A DNA stretch of 64,000 nt from contig CAWJLE010000005.1 in the NCBI GenBank assembly GCA_963843645.1, positions 434,001 to 498,000 on the forward strand, read 5' to 3'. The notes beneath the pieces are model-generated. The model was not told where the DNA came from. It worked only from the letters and a program-made list of their open reading frames with translations, and ran no database searches. Both the position numbers and the translations under genes were made by a program. The stretch's first letter is position 1; every line of letters starts with the position of its first letter. Source of the DNA: CAWJLE01 sp963843645. Its GTDB lineage: Bacteria; Chloroflexota; Anaerolineae; DAOTYC01. This document shows, one piece after another, positions 17,676 through 27,554 of the stretch.

Positions 17676-18260
17676 CGTCCGTTAAACATAACCACGCAGT
17701 GCTCTGACCGATGCTTCCGGTTGGGGAGTACAAAAAAACCGCGCGTTTCAGAACGGCTCCAAGAGACCTGGCGCACGACGTGCGTCCCTGGAAAAGCCTG
17801 TCCACGGCGGCGTGACAAACCGGAAACCTGATCGTCTAGATCAATCGGCGAACGGCTGGCGGTTATCCTCCTTCCTCATTAGTGATATCCCCTTGAAGAC
17901 AATATCCACATAAGAGCCATCTGCGGCTGTTGAACGTGTATCAGTGAACAGAGCCAGACATGGTTTCCCGTCGGCGGGAAGAGAGGAACAAAAAACCTCT
18001 TTGCCAGGGAGGAGGTCAAAGAGGCAATCCACCTGGTCGCGCCGCACCTCAGCCCCCCCTACGCGCAGGGAACTTCAGCATTGGCACCTGACGAGCACTC
18101 GTCGCGCGACCTGGATGCCGAGGTTTCGCGAGGGCAACACGTCGCCTCTCGCAACTAGAACCCAGCTATATGCGTTTCCAACGGACTCAGAGCCTACATG
18201 AGACAGAACCAACAGTGCAGCAATGATACCACAATTGCGCCGGAATGTCAATTCCCCTTT
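17676..18260. other. Gap between glutamate synthase operon and YfhO-like gene
   Basis: 585 bp with no recognised conserved gene. One short frame (17841-18047, minus) could be coding. No convincing terminator for the YfhO-like gene and no clear promoter for the synthase operon were found here. Confidence 0.4.
17841..18047 (-). CDS. Possible small hypothetical protein
   Basis: A 68-residue frame with GTG start and a run of G upstream that could serve as a ribosome site. The stretch LPADGKPCLALFTDTRST and YVDIVFKGISLMRKEDN looks protein-like, but no family is recognised and neither neighbour depends on it. It may be a remnant of a longer gene or chance. Confidence 0.25.
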   Translation of the reverse strand: MRRDQVDCLFDLLPGKEVFCSSLPADGKPCLALFTDTRSTAADGSYVDIVFKGISLMRKEDNRQPFAD

Positions 18261-20694
18261 TCAACTTTCCGGCCTGTCTGGAAGTGTCAGCCCCGCCGGT
18301 CTTCGCTTGCGCCGCACCGCGAACGCTGCTGAAAGTACCAGCAAGGCGGCTGTCGCGCCGCTGACGAGGAGGCCGATCTTGAACGAATCGGCATAATAGA
18401 CAAATTCGACAGTGTGCTTTCCGGCCGGGACCGGCACGGCTCTGAACAGGTAGTTCCCGTGGTATATGGGCGCCGCTTTTCCGTCGACGAACGCTCGCCA
18501 GCCCGGATAATAGCTGTCGGTCAGAACGAGCACTCCGTCTTCGGGCGAGTCGGAATCGATGACGACGCGCTGCGAAGAGTACATCCGGATGTCTGCCGGG
18601 CTGATGCCTTTGCCCGAAGGAGATGCGCCCTGAAGGGGGCCCTCGACCACTGTGCTTTGGGCTGGATCGTAGTCGCTCTTGGTCAGGCGGAGCAGCGCCG
18701 CCTGACCGTCTGGAACCACTTCGACCTGGTGGGCCACGTAGGCGTGGGGGAGGGCGGTCGGGTTGTCGTAGACGTGCAGCATCCCAGACGTGTAGATTTC
18801 CTGCAGCGACGCTTCCTGGTCCCTGGTGGCCTCGCCCCAGGTCAGGAGCACTTTGGTGCTCGTCATGTCTATGCCGCGCCTCGTGGGCACGTCCCGATTG
18901 AAATCCTCGAAGCGGCCCAGTCGCAGCGGCGAGTAGTACCCTGTCGGCGTCGCGACGTTCAACATGACCGGAGTGTAACGTGTGAGCCAATAGATGGCCT
19001 GGTGCGCGGGGTCTGCCTCATTCTGTTGATCAGCGTGGCGTCCTGCTTCAGTGCCGATCACATCGGCCCGGTACGAGCCGGCACGTTCCCGCACCATCTG
19101 GATGACGCCCGCGTCGTACTGCCAGAAGCTCCCGTTCCCGAGCTGAGTAACGGTGGAACCTTCTGCCGCCAGCAGGTCCAGCAGGGTCAACCCAATCAGA
19201 ACGTAGCTGAGGCTTTCGGCTTTGATCTTGCCTCTGGCGTGGCCGATCAGGAGAACGATCGCTACCGGCGCCTCCAGAAAGAAAGTCAGACCGGGTATGG
19301 TCGTCCATGGCGCGGCGTTGGGCAGCCAGTTTTCGACGTTCGGTCTGGACGGCACGAGAAAGCGCTGCAACGCTGTGGCGAGGAGCCTCTGAACCTCTTT
19401 CGGGGCGGACAGCGCGGCGGCCCACTCTTCCACCTGCGGCCGCCTCAGCCAGACGAGCAAGGCGGCGCCGATCATCAACACCGCGGCGACGCCCAGGACC
19501 CACAGTAGCGCCCTCGCCATGTCCCCGGCTTTGCCTCTCGAGTCGAGATCGTTGAGGCCGAATCCGGCCAGCAGGGCCAGGGCGAGGCTGGTCGGGGCTA
19601 CCCAACGCGCAGGCACGCGGAACAGGTCGAAGCCCGGCACGTGCTGCAGCAGAGAATATAGCGGGGTGTAACCGCCCAACGAGAGGGCCACCGCGCATAT
19701 CAGCAAGAGTGTGAGCGCACGCACCTGGCCGTTGTCTTGCCGCCGCAGGGTTGCCGCTGCCAGAAGCAGTGGTATCAGGCCGACGTAGGCGTGATACTCG
19801 CAGAAGTTGCCGATGCCTGCATAGGTGACGACCGGATTGCCGAACAGGTTGCGGGATCCAAAACTCGATGAGCTGCAGGGGGTGCATCGAATACAGGGTC
19901 AGCTGGTCGAAGCTGACGCCGTGCGAACGAATGGACATCTGCCACAGCTCCAACGTCGGCAACAGCTGGGCTGCGGCAAGGCCGGCTGCCACGACGCCGG
20001 CCAGCGCGGCCATCATGGCCGGCCGCAGCGCCTCGATGCGCCACCCGTGGGTGTAAATCGAGCGCGTGGTCGCCCACACGACGAGGGCCAGCAGGAGCAC
20101 GGCAGTGTAGAAGAGGGTCTGCGGCTGCGCGGTCAAGACCTGGAGGGTCAACGCCAGGCCGGCAAGCACAGCCCACCAGGCGTTGCGTCGTTGAATCGCG
20201 CGAATGACCAGGCAGAGCACGAGAGGTATCCAGGCGAGACCTGACATAATGTTGGGCTGGGTGATCTGCGCCGTCAGCACGCCGCCGAGCCCGTAGGCCA
20301 GGCCAGCCAGGATCGCTCCGGCTCGATTGATGCCGAGGGTTCGAGCCAGCAGGTAGGTGAACACCGCGGCCATACCCAGATGCAGCAGCATGAAGAGACT
20401 TAAGGCGATGTGGGTCGGAATGGGCAATACGAAGAGCGCGTTCGGCGGATACAACACTCCGACCTGCGCCTCGCCCAGCAGGGGGAGGCCGCACAGTACG
20501 TACGGATCCCACAGCGGCCAGTTCCCCGCTCGCCAGCTTTGGGCGACCAGCACTCGCAGCGGGTAGTGAAGCCAGTTGAGGTCCGAGTGGATGAGGGCTT
20601 TGCCGGCGAAGATGAGCTCAGGGAAGAAGACTGCCGGCAACAGGAACAGTGCGATTCCCGCGAAAATGCCTTTGCGGTGGTGACTCAAGGACAC
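18261..20694 (-). CDS. YfhO-family polytopic membrane protein
   Basis: A membrane protein of about 810 residues, in the YfhO (DUF6541/GT-C-like) family whose members act in cell-surface glycan or lipoteichoic glycosylation. The N-terminal half has the DLNWLHYPLR and WDPYVLCGLPLLGEAQVG region typical of the family and about 12 membrane helices. The C-terminal part has the soluble beta domain SYYPGWRAFVDGK, a conserved signature, then a last helix. The frame breaks once at 19853-19855: FWIPQPVR is read where an extra C would give FWIPRNLFGNP and join the two halves. The start is taken at GTG 20694; an ATG-like frame extends to 20826. Confidence 0.82.
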
Positions 20695-20789
20695 GATTCG
20701 CCTCAATTTCGACGGAGCTCCCGGGTGGGGAGCTGCGTGACAGGGTGGATGGGTTGGCCTGTGATCGATCCCTGGCGGAGCATTGCGAC

Positions 20790-20818
20790 ATTGTATCACG
20801 ATAATGCCGCGCCGCCAA
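20790..20818 (-). promoter_or_regulatory. Promoter of the YfhO-like gene
   Basis: On the minus strand TTGGCG (20818-20813) and TACAAT (20795-20790) lie 17 bp apart, about 95 bp before the proposed start. Confidence 0.5.
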
Positions 20819-20838
20819 CCACTCACGTTCCGAAGTTC

Positions 20839-20871
20839 AGACTTCCGAAGCTTTCAAAACTCCGGAAGTCT
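20839..20871. repeat. Palindromic repeat AGACTTCCG family, copy 1
   Basis: AGACTTCCG (20839-20847) and CGGAAGTCT (20863-20871) form a 9-bp stem around a loop containing TTTCAAAAC. Copies 2 and 3 are at 26284 and 45296. It sits between divergent genes, so it is not a terminator. Confidence 0.6.
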
Positions 20872-20877
20872 ATCCCG

Positions 20878-20906
20878 TTGACGTCAGCGGGAATTCCGCC
20901 TAGAAT
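20878..20906 (+). promoter_or_regulatory. Promoter of the DUF6282-type gene
   Basis: TTGACG (20878-20883) and TAGAAT (20901-20906) are 17 bp apart and end 29 bp before the ATG. It starts immediately after the palindromic repeat. Confidence 0.55.
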
Positions 20907-20935
20907 GAGTCAGTACGAACCCAGGGAGGTGAGCC

Positions 20936-21853
20936 ATGTCAACTGTCGACGTACGGGGCGCCATCGATATGCACTGCCACGCGGGGCCGGCTCTCTTTCA
21001 GCGCATCGGCGATGCGCGTGAGATCTGCCGGCGCGCCGAGCAGGCCGGGATGAGCGGCATTCTCTTCAAGGCACATCACACCAGCACTTACGACCGCGCA
21101 TATTTCGTCAACGAGGAGCTGAAGCGCTTGGCCGCGTCGACGGAGGAAGCCGTAGCGTTTGAGGCGTTCGGCTCGATCACCCTCAACCACTACGTCGGCG
21201 GGCTTAACACCCGGGCGGTGAGCGCCGCCCTGAGGCAGGGCTGCAGGGCGGTCTTCATGCCCTCTTTGGACTCGGCGTACCACGCCAAAGTCTTCGGCGG
21301 TGCGGGAGCGTATGGTATCGCCAGCATGACGGTCGCCGAGGCGGGCTCAGCCACTGGCCTGGGTATCCTGGACCGCAACGGCGGGCTGACGCCGGAGACG
21401 CGTGAGATCGTGGACCTGGTCGCACAGAACCGGGCGCTGTTCGGTACTTCGCACCTCTCCCCGGAGGAACAGCTGGCGCTCGCGGACTACGCTTTGCCGC
21501 GCGGTGCTGCGGTCGTCGTCTCCCACGTCTACTATCTGCCCGGCACCGAGCTGTCTTTTTGCCGGCAGATGGCAGACAAAGGAGCCACCATCGAGCTGTG
21601 TGCGATGGTGGCTTTCCCAATGTCGGGATATCAGTCACAGGGGATGACTCTGAGGCAGGCGCTCGAGTTGGTGGACGTCATCGGCGCCGACCGGTGCATC
21701 CTGAGCACCGACGCCGGGCAGCCATTCAACCCCTGGCCGCACGAGTGCCTGCGCGTCTTCGCCCAGCTTCTCCACGAAGTGGGCGTCAGCGAAGAGAGCC
21801 TGCACAAAATGATGGTGACCAATCCGCGGCGCCTGCTGCAGATTGCAGACTGA
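20936..21853 (+). CDS. DUF6282-type metal-dependent hydrolase-like protein
   Basis: A 305-residue protein. The N-terminal DMHCHAGPALFQR has an H-x-H metal-binding pattern as in amidohydrolases, and further histidines occur in FKAHHTST, SHVYYLPG and WPHECL. ILSTDAGQPFNPWPHE near the C-terminus resembles the aspartate-containing strand 8 of such barrels. This pattern matches the DUF6282 family, whose substrate is not established. The ribosome site GGGAGGTGAG fixes the start. It has its own promoter, is divergent from the YfhO-like gene and convergent with cydB. Confidence 0.75.
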   Translation: MSTVDVRGAIDMHCHAGPALFQRIGDAREICRRAEQAGMSGILFKAHHTSTYDRAYFVNEELKRLAASTEEAVAFEAFGSITLNHYVGGLNTRAVSAALRQGCRAVFMPSLDSAYHAKVFGGAGAYGIASMTVAEAGSATGLGILDRNGGLTPETREIVDLVAQNRALFGTSHLSPEEQLALADYALPRGAAVVVSHVYYLPGTELSFCRQMADKGATIELCAMVAFPMSGYQSQGMTLRQALELVDVIGADRCILSTDAGQPFNPWPHECLRVFAQLLHEVGVSEESLHKMMVTNPRRLLQIAD

Positions 21854-21865
21854 CGCGACTCGCCG

Positions 21866-22924
21866 TCATTGGTTGGCCGGCTCTGCCAGACCTGGCCCCT
21901 CCCGGGCGACGTCTTCGCGCGGCCGCGCTTTGCCGAGGAAGAGGCGATAGATGAACACGGTGTAGACCAGGACGATCGGCACGCCGATGACCGCCAGGAT
22001 CAGCATGATCTGAAGCGTCAGCTGCGAAGACGAGGCGTTGTAGACGGTCAGGCTGTTCGCTGTGGTTGGGGCGCTGGCGGGGACCATGTCAGGGAACAGC
22101 GTGAGCCCCAGGACGCCCATCAGGCTGGCGATCGTAACCCCGGACGAAATGAAGGCGCGTCCAGCATCTCCGGCGATCAGGCACTTCCCGATGTATGCCA
22201 CCGCGGCCACCAGCAGGATTGGGACCAGCCAGGATTCCGGATAGATCAAGAAATTGTCTATTCTCGGCAGATCGCTGACCACGGTGAACACCGTCACCGC
22301 GAGCAACAGCACGATGAAGACGATCCAGGCGCCGCGAGCCGTCCGTTCTGCTCGGGCCGCCAGCGGCGCGTCCAGTCGCCAGTTGAGAAACAACGCCCCG
22401 TGCAGCAGGAACATCACCAATCCCAGTACTCCTACCGACAGGGTGTAGGGCGTCAGCAGGGTGAAGAAGGTGCCCGCAAAATCGCCGTGGCCGTCGATCG
22501 GCACTCCATTGACGAGGTTGCCCACTGCCACGCCGTACAGCAGCGCCGGAATCAGGCTGCCGACAGCCACCGCCCAATCCCAGGCGTTACGCCAGCGCTC
22601 GCTGCTGACCTTGTTCCGAAACTCGATCGCAACGGCCCGAAAAACCAGGCCCAGGACAACGAGCATCATCGCCAGGTAGAAGCCGCTAAACACCGTCGCG
22701 TAAACTTGCGGGAACGCGGCAAAGATCGCGCCTCCCCCGGTGAGCAACCAGACTTCGTTGCCGTCCCAGAACGGGCCCACGCTGCCGATCATGACGCGGC
22801 GCTCTGACTCGGTCTTGCCGATGAAGCGCTGCAGGATCCCCACGCCCAGGTCGAAACCGTCTAGCATTGCATACACCGTCAACAACACACCTACGAGCAG
22901 GAACCAGACGATTTGGAGCGTCAT
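21866..22924 (-). CDS. cydB: Cytochrome bd ubiquinol oxidase subunit II
   Basis: The 352-residue structural subunit of the bd-type quinol oxidase, with nine predicted helices. The N-terminal VGVLLTVYAMLDGFDLGVG and GSVGPFWDGNEVWLL motifs are diagnostic. It overlaps cydA by 4 bp (ATGA). With cydA it makes a high-affinity terminal oxidase for low oxygen, consistent with a facultative or microaerobic lifestyle. Confidence 0.96.
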   Translation of the reverse strand: MTLQIVWFLLVGVLLTVYAMLDGFDLGVGILQRFIGKTESERRVMIGSVGPFWDGNEVWLLTGGGAIFAAFPQVYATVFSGFYLAMMLVVLGLVFRAVAIEFRNKVSSERWRNAWDWAVAVGSLIPALLYGVAVGNLVNGVPIDGHGDFAGTFFTLLTPYTLSVGVLGLVMFLLHGALFLNWRLDAPLAARAERTARGAWIVFIVLLLAVTVFTVVSDLPRIDNFLIYPESWLVPILLVAAVAYIGKCLIAGDAGRAFISSGVTIASLMGVLGLTLFPDMVPASAPTTANSLTVYNASSSQLTLQIMLILAVIGVPIVLVYTVFIYRLFLGKARPREDVAREGPGLAEPANQ

Positions 22925-24282
22925 GCTTGCACCTCCTCGTACTGCAGCAAGCCAGCCCCGCCGTCTTTCTCGGGGTCGGCGTCAGGACCGCGATCGATCA
23001 CTTGCTTGACCAGGTATACCAGCAAGGCCAGGAGCAGGCCGTAAACCAACGCGAACAAGATGATCGTGAACAGAATCTGCCCGGCAGGAACGACGGCGGA
23101 AATGCCGTCGGCTGTCCTCAGCTCGTTGTACACGATCCACGGCTGGCGTCCCACCTCCGCCGCCACCCAACCCGTCTCCACGCCGAGCCAGGGGAGTGGG
23201 GCGGAAAGACCCAGGAGGGTCAGAAACCGCCGGCTCTCGAACAAGCGCTTCTTGACGAGCAGGAAGAGCCCCAGCCAGGTGAGGAAGATGAAATAGAACC
23301 CGATCAGCGTCATGAGGTGATAGGAGTAGAACGTGAGGGCTATCGGCGGCCACTCCGTTTGCGGGAATGCATCCAATCCCAGAACCTTCGCATTGGGATT
23401 GAAATGGACCATCAGGCTCAGCAGGTTGGGAATGCTGACCTCCAGGCGCAGAACTTTCTGTTGCGGGTCGGGGATGCCAAACAGGGACATGGGTGCGCCA
23501 TCTCGCGTCGTAAACAACGCCTCGAAGGAGGCCAGCTTGGCGGGCTGGGTCTGCGCTACCTGAACTGCGTGGTAATGTCCGGTGCCCAGGCTGGCCAGGG
23601 ATACGATGGCACCCACCACGATAGCGATGGCCAGTGACCGTTGAGCAAACTCCGTGTGCCTCTTCTTCAAGAGGTACCAGGCGCTGATGCCGGCAACGAA
23701 GAACACACCGGTGATGAGAGAGGCCATGATCGTATGCGTATAGCGCGGTAGGGTGGACGGGTTAAGCGCCGCAGCCAGGAAATCGGTGAGCTCAGCCCGC
23801 CCGTTGACGATGTGGTAGCCGGCCGGCGTTTGCTGCCACGAATTGGCGATGATGATCCACAAAGCCGAAAGCGTTGCACCAAGGGCCACCATCAAGGTGG
23901 AGAACCAGTACATTCTCTTCGAAACCCGCTCTCGTCCCCAGAGCAGTATGCCTAAGAAGCTGGATTCCAGGAAGAACGCGAGCAGGCCTTCCGCGGCCAA
24001 CGGCGCGCCGAATATGTCTCCGACAAATCTGGAATACTCGGCCCAGTTCGTTCCAAACTGGAATTCCATGGTGATGCCCGTGGCCACGCCGACGGCAAAG
24101 ACGAGCCCGAAGATGTGAATCCAAAAGCGGGACATGGAGCGATATAGGGCCGTATCGGTCTTCCAGGCCCGGTATTCTATCAGCACGATAAACCAGGACA
24201 GGCCAATGCTGAGCGGTGGGTAGAGGAAATGGAACGCGGCGGTCAACGCAAACTGGATGCGGGAAAGTAAGACAGGGTCCAT
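22921..24282 (-). CDS. cydA: Cytochrome bd ubiquinol oxidase subunit I
   Basis: A 453-residue haem-bearing subunit that oxidises quinol and reduces oxygen to water. His18 in the N-terminal FHFLYPP segment is the expected haem ligand; EFQFGTNW-EYSRFVGDIFGAPLAAE and GRQPWIVYNELRT are conserved. The chain length indicates a short Q-loop (not the long enteric form). The start at 24282 has an AGGAGG site; the longer frame to 24387 adds unlike residues. It has a probable promoter at 24369-24398. Confidence 0.96.
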   Translation of the reverse strand: MDPVLLSRIQFALTAAFHFLYPPLSIGLSWFIVLIEYRAWKTDTALYRSMSRFWIHIFGLVFAVGVATGITMEFQFGTNWAEYSRFVGDIFGAPLAAEGLLAFFLESSFLGILLWGRERVSKRMYWFSTLMVALGATLSALWIIIANSWQQTPAGYHIVNGRAELTDFLAAALNPSTLPRYTHTIMASLITGVFFVAGISAWYLLKKRHTEFAQRSLAIAIVVGAIVSLASLGTGHYHAVQVAQTQPAKLASFEALFTTRDGAPMSLFGIPDPQQKVLRLEVSIPNLLSLMVHFNPNAKVLGLDAFPQTEWPPIALTFYSYHLMTLIGFYFIFLTWLGLFLLVKKRLFESRRFLTLLGLSAPLPWLGVETGWVAAEVGRQPWIVYNELRTADGISAVVPAGQILFTIILFALVYGLLLALLVYLVKQVIDRGPDADPEKDGGAGLLQYEEVQA

Positions 24283-24368
24283 AGACCTACCTCCTCTTGG
24301 GGGAACAGCAGTGAAGTGGATTGGAAACGAACAGGGGAAAGCATGAGGCATCAGGAGCTTCATTTCTA

Positions 24369-24398
24369 ATTGTACTACGATTCTCAAGAGATGTCCAA
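24369..24398 (-). promoter_or_regulatory. Promoter of cydAB
   Basis: On the minus strand TTGGAC (24398-24393) and TACAAT (24374-24369) lie 18 bp apart, leaving a leader of about 80 nt before the cydA ribosome site. Confidence 0.5.
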
Positions 24399-24496
24399 TC
24401 GATGCCGGGGTTGCGCGTTAGAACGATCTGCAAACCGCGATGCCGGACGCCGCGGACGCGCCGGTCCAGGCAGTGGCAATAAACGCTGTCAAGTGC

Positions 24497-24526
24497 TTGG
24501 ACAATTCCGCAAATCTGTGCTAAATT
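24497..24526 (+). promoter_or_regulatory. Promoter of the first LacI gene
   Basis: TTGGAC (24497-24502) and TAAATT (24521-24526) are 18 bp apart, 64 bp before the ATG at 24590. Confidence 0.45.
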
Positions 24527-24589
24527 GTAGGAAGCCAGGATTGGCGTTCCAGCAATCTTGGCATGTCTGTCCATGAGGAGGGACTGACA

Positions 24590-25691
24590 ATGAGTGTCAA
24601 GGAGAGCGCTCCCTCTCCGGACAAGCCCAAACTTGTCGATATTGCCAGACTCGCCGGAGTCTCTGTTTCCACTGCGTCGCGCGCGCTGTCCGGCTCGAAG
24701 GGCGTCGCCCCGGCGACGATCCGGCAAGTGCGTGAAGTCGCTTTGAGCGTGGGATACCCTTCGAGGCGATCCCGATTGAGCGCGACCAACACGCATACAC
24801 TGGGTGTCCTTCTGGCCAACGTGGCCAGCCCGTTCTGTGCAGCGTTGATCGAAGCGATCGAAGCGGCGGCTTTGCGCCGACGGCTACAGCATCGTCCTCT
24901 GCAACAGCGCGTTTCAGCCCAGAAAACAGGTGGAGGGCCTGCAGCTGCTTGCACACAAGCGCGTCGACGGGCTCATCGTGGTCCCCGTCGAGACGGAAGC
25001 GCCGCAACTGGCCGCCCTGGCGGAGAACGGATTGCCCATCGTCCAGGTCGATCGGTACGCGGATGGCCTGCGATGCGACGTCGTGGCGTCCGACAACGCG
25101 AGGGGCGCCCGCCAGGCGATCCGGTTTCTCATCCATCAGGGCTACCAGCGCATCGGCATCCTGACCGGCCCCCAGAACCAGAGCGCGCACCGCGATCGGT
25201 TGAAGGGATGCCTCGCGGCATTCGCGGATGCAGACCGCCCCGTTCTCGATCGGTACATCAAGATCGGCCAGGGCACCAAGACCTCCGGCTACCAGCTTCT
25301 GTCGGAGCTGTTCGACTCGCCGCAGAGACCGGACGCGATACTGACCGGCAGCGTCGAAATCACGACCGGCGCGCTGCTTGCCATGCGCGATCGGGGCCTC
25401 AGGATCCCGCAGGATGTGGGAGTCGTCGGCTTCGACGAATTCGAGTTCGCCAGCCTGTTGGGGCCACCGCTGACCACGGTCGAGCAGCAGGTCTCCGAGA
25501 TGGGTACGGCCGCAACGGACCTGCTCATCCGGCGGATCGAAGAGGGCGCCGAATCGTACGAGCCCGTCGTCATCCAGCTGGAATCTCGCCTGATCGTGCG
25601 CAGCTCGACCTATCCGCAGCAACGGCTCTCGGAGTTCGGACCTGCACCATCAGCCTCAGGTGATCGGCGCGAGCCGGAAAACGAGAGATGA
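24590..25691 (+). CDS. LacI-family transcriptional regulator 1 (orphan, frameshifted)
   Basis: Sugar-type DNA-binding regulator of about 366 residues. The LacI helix-turn-helix is clear (VDIARLAGVSVSTASRALSG), followed by a periplasmic-binding-like effector domain (LGVLLANVASPFCAALIEAI; VDGLIVVPVETEAPQL; GVVGFDEFEFASLLGPPLTT). One frame shift near 24880 changes ALRRGYSIVLCNSA into unrelated sequence; the second half continues from there to 25691. The start at ATG 24590 has a GGAGGGA site. It is strikingly similar to LacI 2 (26482) over the full length, so the two arose by duplication, but no transport genes follow this one. It could cross-regulate locus A. Confidence 0.88.
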
Positions 25692-25710
25692 TCCCTCGTC
25701 TGGGCAGGGC

Positions 25711-26217
25711 TTACGGTCCCGCCGGCGTGTCGGCCGCAGGCAGGGGCGTTGTCTCACGGGTCTCGCGTCTCAGCCCGTAGCCGAAGACGACGAGGGCCAG
25801 GTTCGCGATGATCTCCAGCCAGAACCCAAACTCGGGACGAACCTGAAACATCTGACCCGTTTCTTGTGACGACGCACGCGTGGTTGCCGTGACGATGACG
25901 AGCACCAGCTCGACGAGACTGACGAGGCCGGAAACGATGGCGACGGTACCCACACTGCGCCACGTGGAACCGGAGGTGAAGGCTCGAAACGCCATGACCA
26001 GCGTGGCGATGGCCAGCGCTGGGAGCATGAACATCAGGACGTTGCTGGGGAGCTGCTGAGGCCCGAACTGACTCGGCACGGTACCGCCGGTAGCCAGCTG
26101 CCAGCCGTTGGCCTGCATCACGGGCTGCTCGTTGCACGAAACGAGCAGCCAGGGGAAGAACACTCCGACAAGCGAGACTGCTGCTGCCGCGCTAACCCAT
26201 CTACCGTTGGCTGGCAT
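25711..26217 (-). CDS. Four-helix membrane protein of unknown function
   Basis: A 168-residue protein with four predicted membrane helices (about residues 9-26, 60-78, 90-112 and 130-150) and a short hydrophilic tail. The first helix carries a cysteine (LLVSCNEQP). A GAGGAGG site lies upstream of the ATG at 26217. No family is recognised. It separates the duplicated LacI genes and runs against LacI 1. Confidence 0.6.
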   Translation of the reverse strand: MPANGRWVSAAAAVSLVGVFFPWLLVSCNEQPVMQANGWQLATGGTVPSQFGPQQLPSNVLMFMLPALAIATLVMAFRAFTSGSTWRSVGTVAIVSGLVSLVELVLVIVTATTRASSQETGQMFQVRPEFGFWLEIIANLALVVFGYGLRRETRETTPLPAADTPAGP

Positions 26218-26283
26218 CGTGTTGGTGACCTCCTCGCAATGGTTGGGATGCCCCGACCGTCGTGCCCGATTGGATTATATTAG

Positions 26284-26312
26284 ACTTCCGAAGTTTTCAA
26301 AACTTCGGAAGT
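26284..26312. repeat. Palindromic repeat AGACTTCCG family, copy 2
   Basis: ACTTCCGAAGTTTT (26284-26297) and its exact complement (26299-26312) flank a single base; the AGACTTCCGAAG start matches the copies at 20839 and 45296. It lies between divergent genes, upstream of the LacI 2 promoter. Confidence 0.65.
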
Positions 26313-26385
26313 TTTCTTGTCAGTACGAATGATGGCCATGCGGCGGCCTTCACGTACGAAGTGACACAATATGGTGTCAAACCTC

Positions 26386-26414
26386 TTGACAAACCAGAAA
26401 ATATGTGATACATT
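26386..26414 (+). promoter_or_regulatory. Promoter of LacI 2 and locus A
   Basis: TTGACA (26386-26391) and TACATT (26409-26414) with 17-bp spacing. As LacI 2 is followed after 8 bp by the ABC genes, this promoter probably drives the whole locus. Confidence 0.65.
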
Positions 26415-26481
26415 GCAATAAATCGGTGTTGCTTTTGCAGCAACTCTGGCGCGCATGTTTCTCGATGAGGAGGACCCCACA

Positions 26482-27546
26482 GTGAGCGCCGACGAGAGTG
26501 TTTCCTCTCCTAACAAGCCTAAACTCCTCGATATTGCCAGACTCGCAGGAGTCTCAGTTTCAACCGCGTCACGCGCATTGTCCGGCTCCAAGGGTGTCGC
26601 CACAGGCACGGTCCAACAGGTGCGAGAAGCTGCTTTGAAGGTTGGGTACCCTTCGAGGCGGTCCCGGATGAGCCCGACGAACACGCATACTCTCGGTGTC
26701 GTCGTCGCCAACGTGGCCAGCCCGTTCTTCGCGGCGTTGGTCGAGGCGATGGAATCCACGGCCCTGCGACGGGGCTACAGCATCGTTCTGTGCAACAGCG
26801 CCTTCCAACCCAAAAAACAAGCCGAAAGCCTGGAGCTTCTGATGCAAAAGCGCGTCGATGGGCTGATCGTCGTCCCCGTCCAGACCGAAGCGCCGCAGCT
26901 GGCATCTTTGATCGAGGATGGACTGCCCGTCGTGCAGGTCGATCGCTATGCAGACGGATTGCGGAGTGACGTCGTCACTTCCGACAATGCGAGAAGCGCC
27001 CGACAGGCCATGCGCTTTCTCATTCACCAAGGCTATCAAAGCATCGGTATTTTGACCGGCCCCCAGGACCAGAGCGCCCACCGTGACCGGCTCGCAGGGG
27101 CTGTCGAGGCATTCGAAGATGCCGGGCGTCCCGTCCCCGACCGGTACGTGAAGATCGGCCTGGGCACCAAAGCCTCCGGCTACCAACTTCTGTCCGAGCT
27201 TCTCGACTTGCCGGAGCGACCGGACGCCATACTCACGACCAGCCTCGAAACAACCACCGGCGCACTCCTCGCCATCCGCGATCGCGGGCTCGTGATCCCG
27301 CGGGACGTGGGGATCCTGGCCTTCGACGAGTTCGAGTTTGCCAGCTTGTTGGGCCCCCCGCTGACGACTGTGGAGCAACAGGTCTCCGAGATGGGCACGG
27401 CCGCCGTCGATCTGCTCGTGCGGCGGATCGAAGGGGGCTCCGAACTGTACGAGCCCGTCGTCATCCAACTGGAATCTCGCCTGATCGTGCGCAGCTCAAC
27501 CCTTCCGCAGCAAGGGATTTCCACGGAATCGGCACCAACGACGTGA
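26482..27546 (+). CDS. LacI-family regulator 2, head of locus A
   Basis: A 354-residue repressor with an N-terminal LacI helix-turn-helix (LDIARLAGVSVSTASRALSG) and a type I periplasmic-binding-like effector domain (GVVVANVASPFFAALVEAME, GLIVVPVQTEAPQL, FDEFEFASLLGPPLTTVEQQ). The start is taken as GTG 26482 with GAGGAGGA upstream, by alignment with LacI 1; an ATG at 26455 is in frame. It lies 8 bp before the ABC ATPase gene, implying autoregulation and control of the transport and hydantoinase genes by the imported ligand. Confidence 0.92.
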   Translation: MSADESVSSPNKPKLLDIARLAGVSVSTASRALSGSKGVATGTVQQVREAALKVGYPSRRSRMSPTNTHTLGVVVANVASPFFAALVEAMESTALRRGYSIVLCNSAFQPKKQAESLELLMQKRVDGLIVVPVQTEAPQLASLIEDGLPVVQVDRYADGLRSDVVTSDNARSARQAMRFLIHQGYQSIGILTGPQDQSAHRDRLAGAVEAFEDAGRPVPDRYVKIGLGTKASGYQLLSELLDLPERPDAILTTSLETTTGALLAIRDRGLVIPRDVGILAFDEFEFASLLGPPLTTVEQQVSEMGTAAVDLLVRRIEGGSELYEPVVIQLESRLIVRSSTLPQQGISTESAPTT

Positions 27547-27554
27547 GGTAGGAC

